A stretch of DNA of 64,000 nt from Inia geoffrensis (taxonomy: Eukaryota > Chordata > Mammalia > Artiodactyla > Iniidae). Shown here piece by piece: positions 9,945 to 20,779 of this stretch. The position numbers were made by a program, and so were the translations under genes. The stretch is from positions 4,903,001-4,967,000 of the forward strand of contig CM070899.1 of the NCBI GenBank assembly GCA_036417435.1. Direction: 5' to 3'. The notes beneath the pieces are model-generated. The model was not told the DNA's origin, ran no database searches, and saw only the letters and a program-made list of their open reading frames with translations. Every line of letters begins with the position of its first letter. Position 1 is the first letter of the stretch.

Positions 9945-10676
9945 GCACCCACGTGCAGGCCTCGGCCGTGGCCACCCCGCACACCGGGTCCCGAGGGGTG
10001 CTGCCTCGCCTCCCTGATACCCATCCTCCCGGCCCCGCAAACGCAGGACCCCGTTGAGCCTGGGGCGGGGGGAGGGGGGGGCCACCCCACCCACCTGTCT
10101 CGTCCGCCCCCGCACCGCCACGGTGGACCGTTTCTCACACAGCAACCTCCTTCCCCACCGGAGATGAGCATCCCCCCTTTTATAAAGTGCAACTATTTTT
10201 ATAGAGCAAAAGGGTCTTTCTTAACGCACTCAGCCTCCAGCTCCCTGGATGGCGGCCTAGGCGTTTTCGATGCGACGCTCCTTGATTTTCGGGTGAGGGT
10301 GAGTGGGGCCTGCCCCTCAGAGGGAAGGACGGTGTCCTGCGGAGACCCCCCACCAGCCAGTGACAAGGGAACCCTGACGCTCTGTCCACAAAGAGGGGGA
10401 CTGGAACGGGTGGAGGGATGTGTAACGTTTTCAGTTGTTCTTGCCGTGTGGCCGACGACCGACCACCCCCCAGCTCCCCCGTGGTCCGTAGTCCCAAGTG
10501 GGGCCGGTGCTCGTCCCCCCAGTGTCCCGCTCCCCCGCACCACCTCGCTCTACCTCAGATGTAATGAGGCCCTCCGACCCCGGTTTCTGTAGCTTGCTTT
10601 CCTGTCGTCTGTGATGCATGCATCGTCTCAGTACTGTATTTTGCATTCATTAATAAAAGACATCGGTGGAAAGAAT
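9945..10676 (+). other. BEGAIN: BEGAIN 3'UTR
   Basis: This untranslated region runs from the TGA to the presumed cleavage site, about 15-20 bases after the AATAAA. It is GC-rich, with a G-run near 10065-10080. The length of about 730 bp is an inference from the first good poly(A) signal. Confidence 0.75.
10652..10657 (+). terminator. BEGAIN: BEGAIN polyadenylation signal AATAAA
   Basis: A canonical AATAAA in 'cattaataaaagacatcgg' is followed about 20 bases later by a GU-rich stretch 'tttgggtttgggtagtttct' that fits a downstream element. It is the first such pair after the stop codon. Confidence 0.8.
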
Positions 10677-10879
10677 TTGGGTTTGGGTAGTTTCTTCTCC
10701 CCCCGCCTTTTGACCTCGGGACGTGTGGCCCTGGGTGTCTTCCCCCCGTCCTCCCCTCTCTGAGGCCGGGGCAGCCTGATGATAACACTCCTCCCCCGCC
10801 CTGGCACTGTGTCGTCCAGTGTTTGAATTCTTCCATCGTCTCAACCCACTAAACGTTGTTATTGCCATTTCATACAATG

Positions 10880-11830
10880 TTCCTTATAGACTTTGCTTCT
10901 GCCTCCAGCTTCCTTAGGGTGTCCTTTAGTTTGGCTCTGCTGGTGACCAACTCTCCTGGGTTTTTTTTTTTGTTTTGCTCTGAAGATGTCTTTGCCCCAT
11001 TTCTGAAGGATATTCTCACTGGGGAGAATGTCAGTGGGGGTCTCTTACTCTCAGTGCACAGAGATGTCCCCTGGCTTCCTGCTGGGGTGGGGCTCGCCAT
11101 CAGTCCCCCCCCCCCCCCCCCCCCCCCCCCGCTTCCCAGGAGTTGTTCCTTTGGCGCTAACCTGTCTTTTTCTCTCCAGCTGCGGAAGATCTTCCTTTTG
11201 ACTGGTTTTCTGCAATTTCCCTGAGGTGTGTCTCGCTGTGGATTTGTCCTTGTTGGGAATTCACAGGGAGTCTTGTATATGTGGACTGGTGCATCTCAGT
11301 CGTTGAGGAAAATCCTCAGCTACTTCTCAAACTATTCCTGCACCCTTCCCTCCTCCTGGGACTGCCGTCAGAACCTCTGTGTCCTCCACCTCTGTGTCCC
11401 TGCCTCCTTAAGACCCACACCTTGGTGTCACCGTGCTCAACCTGCGTTCTTCCAGGCCACTAATTCTCTGCTGCTGCGTCCACTCAGCTGCCAAACACAG
11501 CCACCGAGTTTTTAGTTTCAGTTATTAATGTCTTCCATTTCTAGAAGTTCTGTCTGGCTATACTACAAACCCACTATGCCGCTTTCTAATAGTTTCCTAT
11601 TCCCTGGAGATATTTCCAAGCTTGTCTTTTGTTTCCTTAAGCAGAGCGGGCACGGCTGGCTCACTGTCTGGGCCTGACACGTCCATCAGGTGGGGCCTGT
11701 GTAGACCCGTTTATCTTGGTTCCTGCCCATGTCGCCTTGTTTCTTTGTGTGCCTGGTTATCTTTGAGCGTGCTCATTGATGCCCTTGAGAAAGTACTTGT
11801 GAACGTTCTGCAAGGCCTAGGATGGAGGGC
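10880..11830 (-). repeat. Old L1 (L1M-type) 3' fragment, antisense
   Basis: The order of phrases ('tctgaaggatattctcactg', then 'ctctccagctgcggaagatc', 'ggttttctgcaatttccctg', 'aggaaaatcctcagctactt') follows the reverse of the long 3'UTR of mammalian L1M elements. It is strongly diverged, and the exact ends are uncertain. Confidence 0.5.
11105..11130 (+). repeat. Poly-C run (26 bases)
   Basis: An uninterrupted run of 26 C lies inside the old L1 fragment. Runs of this length are rare and length-unstable, and sequencing often miscounts them, so the true length may differ. Confidence 0.95.
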
Positions 11831-12544
11831 CCCTCCTCCAGGGGACTTTATGTCTGCTTCGTCCAGGGGCTGGGCACTTCCCACTGGGAGGGGACCACCT
11901 CGGCCCAGGTGCATGCCTGACGTTCTCCGGCCCACCCAGCTTCGTGTAGCTCCAGGGTGCCTGCACCTGACCTGCCACCGCAGGGCCGGCTGCCCACCCC
12001 CAGGAGCAGATGCGCCCCAGGAAGCAGCCTCCTGGCGGGGGAGGGGCTGTGGAGAGGCTCTGGAGTCAGCTCCCCTGTCTGGGGCCCGGTTTCACTGTGG
12101 GCAGGTGGGGAAGCAACCCTCACCGAACCGGGGGGCAAATGGGAGGGTGGAGGGGAAAACACATGGCCCCTGGCACCCAGCAGGCTGTCGCTCAGAGACG
12201 CTCCCAGAGGGGCCCTGAGCCTCGTCAGCACCACGTGGGCTGTGAGACTGGACAGCAGGGCTGGGAACCCCGAGGACTTTGCAGTCTGGGCCCAGGAGGC
12301 CAGGCCCCTACATGGTCACTTCAGAGTCTGACTGCTCGTCCCTGCAGGTGGCCAACAGGCCTCCCAGAGCTGTCCTGCCATGGCCTCTGAAGCCAGCCGC
12401 AGCCGGGGTGGGCTTCCCTCCTTCACCGAGCACCCCCCTCGCTCCACTCCGGTCCCGCCTCACTCCCAACAGGACCCTGGCTGTGCACCCACCGTCCACC
12501 GACACTTCTGTCCATGTTTCTTCTCAACCCACGGCAGGCAGTGC

Positions 12545-12620
12545 AGGGCTGTGTGACCTTGGGCAAGTCCTGGGCCCTCTGGGCCAGTTTCCCCTTCTGG
12601 AGCCTGAGGACTCTGACTCG
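12545..12620 (-). repeat. MIR SINE fragment
   Basis: The motifs 'tgtgtgaccttgggcaagtc' and 'gggccagtttccccttctgg' are the reverse MIR tail and core. Confidence 0.6.
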
Positions 12621-14214
12621 TGAGATTCCCAGGGGCTCTTGAGACTGGTGGCTGTCCCACTGCATGGAGAGCCCCAGGCTGGGCCAGAGATGGGTCCCGA
12701 GGGAGGGGAGGAGAGCAGACTTCCCGGGCCTGTCCCTCTGCCCTCCGAGCATTGGTTTCCTCAACAGGACGGTGGGGCTCACAGCCACCTCACGGGGGCT
12801 GCGAGCATCAGCCTCACTCAGCAAAGTCACGGCCACGCTCAGCAACAGACACAGCCACGCTGGCATCTCAACGTGAAAGCGTTCTTCTCCCACGACGGCT
12901 TCAGACCTGTATTTCAGATTTATGGGTGAGGCGAAGGTAGGCACTCAGCCCCGGGAAGGTGGGTGGAGGGGCAGCCCACACTCCTTTTTCATTTCTGCTC
13001 CATACTTTCTAAATTTAGCTCTCATTTTAAAATTGCAAATGGTGAACTCCTAGACGCCTTGCAGAGGATCAGGGTACGGAGAGCACCTGCCATTCTTCCC
13101 AGTAAAATAACCTAAGAAGGGGGTAGGGCTTGCAGGGCACATAGTTAAGAAATCAAATCCACAGGGGAGGGGTGCCAAGAAGCAGCCGCAGTGGTGTCTG
13201 GGGATACCTGGATACCCCTGTCCCAGGAGGGTCAGAGCTTCGGCTGGCTCAACGTGACCAGTGTGGTAAAGAAACGGCCTCCAAGGACAGAGGTTTGGCT
13301 GGTGTTTGCCCCAAGAGAAGTCGAAAGGGTACCAACCCACAAAGGCCCCATGCAAGCAGGTGATGGGTCTGGGACCCATGGTGTCCTGGCCCCAAATCCC
13401 ACAGGGCTGCAGGTAGCCAGGGTGTGGACTCAGCACAGGGGAGGGGCCGGGCAGCTCGGTGGACAGGGAGGTCGTCCCCTGGCCACATCCCAGCACCCAC
13501 GCCAAAGCCAGTTGAGTACGTGTGTAACTGATGCTCATTAAACAAATGAGTGGTCATATTAACATATCACAGTGGGGAGAGCAGTCAGCAAACCACGTGA
13601 TGAAATTCTCACTCAGTAGACACTCCCCATCGAGGAAGGCAGAAAAACACCCGCTTCGGGCTGGGCTAGAAAGCAGGACGTCTGGACCCCAGGATCTGGG
13701 GCTGGATGCAAGGTGGGGGCAGGAGAGGCGGGCGAGAGGCACCTGGGAAGGCCAGGCCCCCCTACGCCCCAGACGAGCACAGCCTCCCCTCCCGGCCTGT
13801 GTGTGGGTTCATTCACACGTGGTCAATCCATCCGACAAATGCCTGCCAAGGGGCTGTTCAGGCTGGACCTGGGGGGGACACACCCTCATGACAATACTGT
13901 GGGGGGTCCCGTCACTCTTCCCTCCAGCTGCATAGTGGCAGCTATGCCTGTCCAGGGACCCCTGGTCTGGGGCGGGCATGTGACACAAGCCAGCCAGTCA
14001 GAGGCCTTCCCTGAGACTTGTCAAGTGGGAGTAGCTCACTGGGGGCTTCTGCCATGAGAGTGAGCCAGAGCTGGCCGGAGAGGGCCTCGCCAGACCAGGT
14101 CTGAGGATGAACCCAACCGCGCCCTCTGGCCTGAACTGGCTCAACTCCTGCACCAGTGGCTGGGCTGACACTGATGCTAATATTATCGCTAATACTGATA
14201 CTCCCACTGCTGGC

Positions 14215-14415
14215 TCCTGAGCGCCTGCTGCATACACGTCCTGCCGAGAGCTATCGCACCCAACCTCATGAATCCCCACAAGCTGGGTACTATGAGTTCT
14301 CGTTTACAGCAGGGGACACTGAGGCACGGGGCAGCTCAGCACTGGCTGTGACCACACGATAGCGAAAGGGGGTGACGGGATTGAAGTCCACGGCCGTCTG
14401 ATCCCAAAGCCCACA
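14215..14415 (+). repeat. MIR SINE fragment
   Basis: It reads in MIR order: 'ctcctgagcgcctgctgcat', 'cctcatgaatccccacaag', 'cagcaggggacactgaggca', then a 'tgaagtccacggccgtctga' tail. Confidence 0.7.
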
Positions 14416-15119
14416 TCCTGTGGGCAGGCCTTACCTGCAGTTATTCACAGAATGCCTCCTGCACGCAGGGGCCAGAGATGCAGCCGGGACCAGGGCCCTG
14501 CGAGCCCAGGGAAGTTTGCACTGCACTGAGCACGCACGCTGGGAGGCAGCGTCAGGAGGGGACGGGGCTCAGGGCGCCTGTTACACTCGGAGCCCTGAAG
14601 GAGTGGGGTGAGGGGTGTGGGGGGAAGAGGGGCCCAGCACAGGGGGCAGAGGGAGGCAGCTGTAACCTGGGAAGGCTTCACAGAGGAAGTGACCCCAGGG
14701 CGGGCTTCACAGGTCACAGAGCGCCCCACTCAGAGCAGGCGAAGCCACCTGGGGGCGTGAGGGGCGAGGCAGGAGTGTCCACTGCCTGCCCAGGCTCTGA
14801 GTGGATGCACACTCAGCCTCCCCTCTGCTCAGGCTGGGGCAGCCCCCCGTGCGGGCCTCCACTTCTGCCAGGGCTGAGCATGGTGTGCGGTTATCTTTCC
14901 CTCCACCGAAGAAGCCATTCTTGAGCCTTGAGCCATTCTTGAGCCATTCTCCACCTCCCTGGTGTGAGGGACACCCGGGATCCTGTGCTTGCCACCCACC
15001 CACGCGCTTGGCTCTGGCCTCTCCAGCCCAGCTTGGGGACACAGCATCCGCTCAACACCCACTGCAGGCCAGGCTTCGTGCTGACTGCAGGGGACGAGGA
15101 TGAAGGACAGAAAAGGGGT

Positions 15120-15200
15120 CGGCCCTCAGGATGAGTCCCACCTCAGGGCCTTTGCACTGCCCTTCCCTCTGCTTGGGATGCCCTGCCTGTGGACCCCAAG
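15120..15200 (+). repeat. L2 LINE fragment
   Basis: 'cctcagggcctttgcactgc' followed by 'ccctctgcttgggatgccct' is a typical L2 3'-region phrase. Confidence 0.65.
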
Positions 15201-15349
15201 ATTCCCAAGGGCCCAGGGGTGAGTTAGACACACTGAAATAAATGTTTGCCACCAGCCCCAGCAAGCCCCAGAGCCCCTCCCAATCTGCCCAGTTCCCCTC
15301 CCCAGACTGGAGCTCCCAGGGTGCTGACACCCACCACACACTTGACCTT

Positions 15350-15480
15350 CTTGGACCCTCACAGCAAGCCTGCAGGCTGGGGATTCTGACACCACTTTAC
15401 AGAGGGGGAACTGAGGCTCCGAGAGGAAACATGACTTGGTCTCGGCTGCACTGACAGCAGAGCCGGGCCTGGAGCCCACG
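15350..15480 (+). repeat. MIR SINE fragment
   Basis: It contains 'ccactttacagagggggaac' and 'tgaggctccgagaggaaac', the MIR core, followed by the 'cagagccgggcctggagccc' tail. Confidence 0.75.
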
Positions 15481-16064
15481 CTCTGGAGAGGCCAGGCTGG
15501 GCACCACCTGCTCCTGTGGCTTCCTCCTCAGGTCCCCTGTGTTTTCTCACTGACCCCCTGCCGGGGACACCCTCCTCACAGGCTCATGGTCTGCCCCCTC
15601 CAGGGAGACTTCCAAGGCTTCAGGGATGCCCCTGTCCTGAGACGAGCGCACCTTTGGTCCCCACCCTCACCCATCGGTGGGTCTTCGGGCTCCTGGGACT
15701 TAGGGCTCCTTGAGGCTCCTCAAGAGACCTTTGCTTCTCCACGTTGCTCCCTCCCCCGGGGCAGACGCACTTCCGTGAGCAGCACGCACACCTGACAGGC
15801 AGTGGGCAAGGAGGAGCGCAGATGGCCCAGGGCTCGGACAAACCCGGGGACCCTGCCGGCCACGCTTCGGGGGAGGGAGAGGGCGGCCCGCGCCTGAGCA
15901 GGCCCCGTGAGACCGGGCGCGGGCAGACCTGGACCCAGAGGCCCCGGGGGCTGCCCCCCCTCCAGCTCCCACCCCAGTTTTTGTCTCCAAGCTCCAGGAG
16001 GCCTGCGAGTGGGGAGCCGATACATATTTGTCGCTGAAGTAACCTAAGAAAGAGCAAAACACTC

Positions 16065-16190
16065 ACGTTTATTGAGCATCACCAGCACCGTGCCAGGCGC
16101 TTTCGTTCACGCGGTCCTCGGAACCCCGAGACACACGCGTGTCTGTCCCCACTTTACAGATGAAGGCGCTGAGGCTCAGAAGGTGGAGAA
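16065..16190 (+). repeat. MIR SINE inside the WDR25 3'UTR
   Basis: The run 'tttattgagcatcaccagca', 'ccgtgccaggcgctttcg', 'ccactttacagatgaaggcg', 'ctgaggctcagaaggtgg' follows the MIR consensus order. Read on the - strand its first bases give AATAAA. Confidence 0.8.
16068..16073 (-). terminator. WDR25: WDR25 polyadenylation signal AATAAA (MIR-derived)
   Basis: TTTATT on the + strand is AATAAA for WDR25. Downstream on the - strand comes 'gtgttttgctctttctt', a good U/GU-rich element. It is the first canonical signal after the stop codon. Confidence 0.75.
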
Positions 16191-16294
16191 GGCAGCGGCC
16201 ACCCGAGCCTGACCCCGAAGCCAACCAAAGAGCCTCCTCATCACACACACCCGCCCACCCCGGCCGGTGTCTGGAAGGTTCCGCGCTGGGAGGC

Positions 16295-16516
16295 TCAGTG
16301 CCAGATCTTAACGTCGCCCTCCCAGGAGCAGGTGGCGAGGATGGAGGGCAGCACGGGGTGGAAGGTGGTGCCCACACAGGCCTGCGTGTGCCCGTGCAGC
16401 GTGCGGGCGCGGCTGGCGGTGCGGAAGCTGTACACCAGGACCCGGCCGTCGGCACTGCCTGTCAGCAGCAGGCCACCGTCCGGGGAGCACTCGCAGCCCA
16501 CCGAGTAGCCTTCCAC
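16295..16516 (-). CDS. WDR25: WDR25 last coding exon (C-terminal WD40 repeat and stop)
   Basis: This 222-bp exon begins in phase after acceptor 'ccctctgcag' (reverse strand) and ends in a stop at 16297-16295. It encodes 73 residues, [20 protein letters not shown] onward to [13 protein letters not shown]. Two WD40 blades are evident: a [12 protein letters not shown] strand followed by the GH of [15 protein letters not shown], and a closing [11 protein letters not shown] with WD-like termination. The match to the C-terminus of mammalian WDR25 is very strong. WDR25 is a WD40 beta-propeller protein of about 544 residues with no well-defined role; resemblance to the splicing factor CDC40/PRP17 has been noted for the family. 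Confidence 0.94.
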   Translation of the reverse strand: MEGYSVGCECSPDGGLLLTGSADGRVLVYSFRTASRARTLHGHTQACVGTTFHPVLPSILATCSWEGDVKIWH

Positions 16517-17083
16517 CTGCAGAGGGGGACCCGGGATGAGCAGGCCGTGCGGCACAGGGCATGTGGCCTCCCCTGCCCCTCCCACAGGGGAGCGGGCTGG
16601 GGCCCAGAGCTGGCCAGGAGCAGGGCTGGGCCTCACACCCGGCGGCCGAGCTCCTGCCCGGAGGCCAGGGCCCCGGCATCGGCCTGTGTCACAAGGCTGG
16701 TTCAGTGTAATCCAGACAGCCCAGCTCTAGCACAGCTGATGGCGTCTGGCCTCTGCGCCAGGCACTGGGTCCCCACTGGCTCTGCCCCATGAGGCAGCCC
16801 TCAGCAGGGAAAGAGGGCAGATGGAGAAACAGCCCCACTCCCGTTCCGTCCTGTGCCCCTCCCCAAGCACCGTGACCTGTCCATGTGAGCTGACAGATCA
16901 ATGAAACTGTCCCTGCCCAGATGTGGCCTGGGGCCTAGAGTGGACACCAGGCCACATGGCACGGGGTCACCCGGGAAACAGAAAACACAAATTGCCAGAG
17001 GGTCCATGCCCTCAGGGGCTGCAAGCCCCTTGCTGGCATTGTCAGTGGGACAATTTTCCACCTGGGGGACAGGGACGAGGTAC
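16517..17083 (-). other. WDR25: WDR25 last intron
   Basis: A 567-bp intron between donor 'gtacct' and acceptor 'ctctgcag', read on the - strand. It is GC-rich and no repeat is recognised. Confidence 0.85.
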
Positions 17084-17224
17084 CTTGTGGCCTTCGTAGC
17101 GCCGCCTTCTGCTCATCCGGTAGGGCCACACGGCGGAGAAGAGGGCCAGGTAGTTGCCATTGGTCTGCGCCAGGAACACAGGCTCCCTCGGGTGCAAGGT
17201 GAGGCTGGGGCAGGTGTACCTCTC
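17084..17224 (-). CDS. WDR25: WDR25 exon (WD40 region)
   Basis: This 141-bp exon is in phase at both ends (47 codons). On the - strand the acceptor is 'gtttctcag' and the donor is 'gtacct'. It encodes [20 protein letters not shown], then [20 protein letters not shown] and RRYEGHK. The [11 protein letters not shown] and NGNYLALFS strands are a WD40 blade, and YEGHK gives the next GH dipeptide, continued by the following exon ([11 protein letters not shown]). The sequence is nearly identical to mammalian WDR25. Confidence 0.94.
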
Positions 17225-17354
17225 CTGAGAAACAGCAGGGCCACAGAGAGGGCGGAGGAGGCTCCCAACTGGGCTTCTGCCTCTGACGGACTCACCCCCC
17301 AAACTCTGCCCGCGGGGCCTCGGGTCCTCTGCCCAGACCTTGGCTTACGGGTCT

Positions 17355-17590
17355 GTGTGAATTTCCTGCTGCTGCTGTAACAAAATGCCTCCAATTTCGT
17401 GGCTTAAAGCAACACACATTTATTATCTTACAGTTCTGGGGGTCAGAAGTCCGAAACGGTCTCTCTGGGCTATAACTAAACTCAAGATGCCAGCAGGGCT
17501 TTGTTCCTTCTGGAGACTTTAGGGGGGAATCTGTTCCCTTGTCTTTTCCGGCTTCTAGGGGCCCCCTGCACTCCTCGGCTCATGGCCTTT
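17355..17590 (-). repeat. MLT1-type LTR fragment (MaLR), antisense
   Basis: 'gtggcttaaagcaacacaca', then 'tttattatcttacagttctg' and 'ggggtcagaagtccgaaac', is the reverse of the 3' half of MLT1 LTRs ('gttgtttaagccacccag'). It is an old non-coding LTR remnant with no internal proviral sequence beside it. Confidence 0.7.
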
Positions 17591-18085
17591 GGAGTAGACT
17601 GAAAAACGTCCCACCAAATACTTCCATGTCCTAATTCCTGGGACCTGTGAATGTCACCTTATATGTCAAAAAAAAAAAAAAGGCGGTGGGAGCTTGCAGA
17701 TATAATTAACTTAAGGATCTTGAGATGAGGGGATTATCGTGTATTACTGCCCTAAATGCAATCACATGCACCCTTATAAAAGGGAAGCAGAGGAGATCAG
17801 ACACACACAGGAGGCGATGTGAAGACGGAGCAGAGAGAGACCTGAAGACCGGAGACTGGAGTGATGCAGCCACAAGCCAGTATTACCAGAAGCCGGAAGA
17901 AGCAAGGGACAGACGCTCCCCCAAGCCTCCAAGGGGAGCGGGCCCTGACAACATCTTGATTTCAGCCCCGTGATACTTTTTACAAACTTCTGGCCTCCAT
18001 TACCGAAAGAATACATTTCTATTGACTTAAGCCGCCAGGTTTAGGGTAATTTGTAATTTGTCACACAGCGATAGAAAACGAATCC
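17590..18085 (+). repeat. MLT1-type solo LTR (MaLR), sense
   Basis: The order is MLT1-like: 'ccatgtcctaattcctggga', 'atgtcaccttatatgtc', 'gcagatataattaacttaag', 'cacccttataaaagggaagc', 'gtgatgcagccacaagccag', 'acaacatcttgatttcagcc', and a 3' end with 'cttaagccgccaggttt'. A poly-A run at about 17669-17682 interrupts it. It directly abuts the antisense fragment at 17355-17590. Confidence 0.75.
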
Positions 18086-18830
18086 ACACGCCCATCTCCC
18101 CACCCCCACAGTGAGCTGCCGAGGGTCCCCGGCCCTGCCCAGGGTCCCGCGCAGCCAGAACACATAGTAAGTAGGTGACTGGCCAAGTGGGGAGGTAAAC
18201 GCCTGCACAAGGGGTTCCAAGCAGGAGGGGAAATCTCACTGTTTAACAGGCCCGGTCACACAGAAACACCCCTAAAAGCTCCCTTCTCCATTGTACGTGT
18301 TCCGTGTTCTAGGTGATGTCCTGAAGCCACGGCCTTTAAATGAGCCCAAATTCAGAGGGCGACGTCAGGAGCAGTTGGAACCATGGCTGCAGACTAATGT
18401 GCTGTCAGAGGCACATGGTAACCTCATAATGAGCTCCTGGTGTGATGCTACCAGGCAGAGTGCCTGCTTGCCAGCACAGAAGGTGAGGAGGTGTGACCCT
18501 AGGAGGGCTGGTGGCTCAGGCACACAGCACTTTCTCTACCTCACTTGCTTCCCTGGTCTCTGCAGGGCCGTCAGAGGCAGGACGCCCCAATGGCTAGACA
18601 TGCCCCTCCGGGCCCCCCCAGGGCTTGTCGTTCTCAGTGGGTTGCACTAGAACCCTGAAGTGAAGGTCTAGAGGCAGGTTGGCTCAGGGTCACTTAGAAT
18701 CCTCTAAGAACAAGGGAAAAAGCAGGGAGAGGAAGATGGTGTATATATACACCTGACATATATTTTTAAATTCAGGGTGGCAGCACCAAAGAGATTAGCC
18801 ATAGCTGACTTGAAATCTTAAAAGACGACT

Positions 18831-19022
18831 GTGGGTGGTGATAGTGATGTCGGTGATGGCAGTGATGATAATGATGGTGGTGAGGGTGAGGGTGATGGTG
18901 ATGATTGAGGATGATGGTGGTGATGGTGTTGGAGATGGTGATGGTACTAAAGGTGATGGTGATGATAGTGGTGATGATGATGATAGTGGTGATGGTAATA
19001 GAGGTGCTGGTGATGACAGGTA
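18831..19022 (+). repeat. GATGGT/GGTGAT minisatellite
   Basis: About 190 bases of imperfect tandem GATGGTG, GGTGAT and GATAGT hexamer-like units ('ggtgatggtgatgatagtgg') lie in a WDR25 intron. The array is interrupted, so it is probably not highly unstable. Confidence 0.9.
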
Positions 19023-19225
19023 GTGCATTTTATGGAGAACTCCCTGTGCCTGGCACTGTGCTAGATTCTTTGTAAGTATTTATGTCTTTTAATTCTCAAA
19101 GCCACTCTATGAGGCAAGAAACACTCTCGCCCTCAGTTTACGAAGAGAAAAATGAGAATCAGAGAGGGTAAATAATGTGTCCAGGCCCTCTGCTTGTAAG
19201 TGGTGAATGCAGGATTTTAATGCAG
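19020..19225 (+). repeat. MIR SINE
   Basis: It contains 'ctgtgcctggcactgtgcta', 'gtcttttaattctcaaagcc', 'atgagaatcagagagggtaa' and a tail through 'aagtggtgaatgcaggattt'. This is the clearest MIR in the window. Confidence 0.85.
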
Positions 19226-19669
19226 GTGGTCTACCTTCGGGGTCCCTGCTTGAACACTTGAGTCACAGCCCCTGCCAAAACCACTGAGCCAGGGCAAGGT
19301 GGAACCCTGCAGCCTGGCTGGGGTGGCGGAGGGAGGGTAGGGGTGTCTCGGGGGTGCATCCGCATTCCCGTGGATCTGGACTGGGCCGCCCCTCCACACG
19401 CTTACCCCGGGGCCAGGCTGTGCTGGGCGGAGGATGAGTGAGAGGACCGTTAGGGAGTCACTCCGATCTGGGAGCCAGTGGAAGGTTCTCTGGGCAGGCC
19501 TGGACCTGCATTTTGCCTTCCCCGACCCTACAGATTTCAGGCAGCCCATCTGTCTCCAAAGGTCCTGTGTGCTGAACATTCTCTGCAGAAGTGACCTGGG
19601 GCCCCAGACAGCCTGGGACTACATGGATGCACCCTGAAAGTGAAAGCAATGCCAAACAGGGTTTCTCAC

Positions 19670-19840
19670 GTGGAAAATCTGGTTGGAGATTTTGGCGGAG
19701 CTCCGGAAATCCCAGGCAATAATGGTGCGGTCGGCAGAGTCCCGGCTCGAAGCATCTGTGCTGCTCAGAAACTCGGAGCCTTCCCGGAGGAAGAGGATGT
19801 CCAGGGTCTGCTGGATGGTGGCCTTGTAGCTTCTCACCAC
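19670..19840 (-). CDS. WDR25: WDR25 exon (WD40 region)
   Basis: This 171-bp exon is in phase at both ends (57 codons). On the - strand the acceptor is 'ctcttgcag' and the donor is 'gtgaga'. The peptide runs [57 protein letters not shown]. The TIIAWDFRS segment is a canonical WD strand, preceded by a Ser/Asp-rich loop. It is conserved with mammalian WDR25 and joins in frame to ERYTCPS of the next exon. Confidence 0.94.
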
Positions 19841-20779
19841 CTGCAAGAGTGGGCACCCGTCATGCCGGTGGGCCCCAGGGGTACAGGGAGGGTGCCACAG
19901 ACAGGGACAAGGAGGGCCACTGAGTGCCCCGAGGGCTGGAGAGTTTGGAGAGGTTGGTGCTGGAAAACGCGCCCCCAGGCTGAGGAGCCCAAGTGTGGAG
20001 GTGGGGCTGCCGCAGGGTGACCTCAGGACCTGCTCCGTGATACCTCCAGAGCGGGTGGTCCTCCGCGTCCCACGCCCTCCCCACACCCACTGGCGCGTGG
20101 GCCCAGGGAGGCATGAAGATCTCCCCAGTCAGACTGGTCCCCTGGAGAGCAGCGGGGGCCCAGCGAAGGAGAGCTTAGGGAAGGGCCCACGCCTAGCCAA
20201 GGGCACCTAAAGGCACCAGTGATGCCCATCAATACCAGGGCCATACTCTGTGCGAGGGTCTTGCTTCTGAAGAGGTCATGTAATTCACAGCTTTCAAAGC
20301 CTCAGCCTAACGTCCCTGGAGTGATAAGTGCATCGTGGGAGCCAGTGTTCTCGAGCCCACGGAGCCAGAACCGCAGCATGTAAGTTAGCTTTAAAGACAC
20401 TCTTTCTTTCTTACGTCATCACCAACATTCCACAGCCTCCTGTCTCTAAACTAACACAATTAAGCGGCAAGCTGTTGTTCCGCTTCCTTCAGGGCGTTTT
20501 CTCACGTGAACCTTCCAGCCTACAGCAACTGGGCTGGGCAGGGGCAGGGTGGAGGTCCCAGCACCCAGACTAACACGTACCTCCATGCAGTAAACTCCTG
20601 GGCAACATGACTTTAGATTGCAATAGTGAGCAACAGGCCGCAGGCACAGTGCCTTGGGCTGCCTGCCGGGTCTGGCGGCCTGTTTACCAGCTCCCAGGGC
20701 GCCACCATGTGGCCACAGCATAAACACAGCTCTCCGGCACCTCGGCAGCCGGCCGTGAAACGAGCTGTCTTCACACTTA

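Larger units (their letters stand above)
10690..16045. other. Intergenic space between convergent BEGAIN and WDR25
   Basis: About 5.4 kb separate the two poly(A) sites. It contains an old antisense L1 3' fragment (about 10880-11830), a run of 26 C at 11105-11130, and MIR or L2 pieces at about 12545-12620, 14215-14415, 15120-15200 and 15350-15480. The parts at 11830-12540, 12620-14200 and 14560-15120 are GC-rich and show nothing that I can call a gene. Confidence 0.75.
16048..16294 (-). other. WDR25: WDR25 3'UTR
   Basis: On the - strand this extends from the stop codon at 16295-16297 to about 20-25 bases past the AATAAA at 16073-16068. It is only about 245 bases long. Roughly half of it is a MIR SINE lying antisense to the gene. 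Confidence 0.7.
17225..19669 (-). other. WDR25: WDR25 intron
   Basis: This 2.4-kb intron contains an inverted MLT1 pair (17355-18085), a GATGGT minisatellite (18831-19022) and a MIR (19020-19225). The stretch 18090-18830 shows no recognisable element. Confidence 0.8.

Noticed and set aside
8763..10145. 460-codon open frame antisense to the BEGAIN last exon
   Set aside because: It mirrors a GC-rich coding exon; Ala/Gly/Arg-rich translation with no known domain. The strong sense gene explains the absence of stops.
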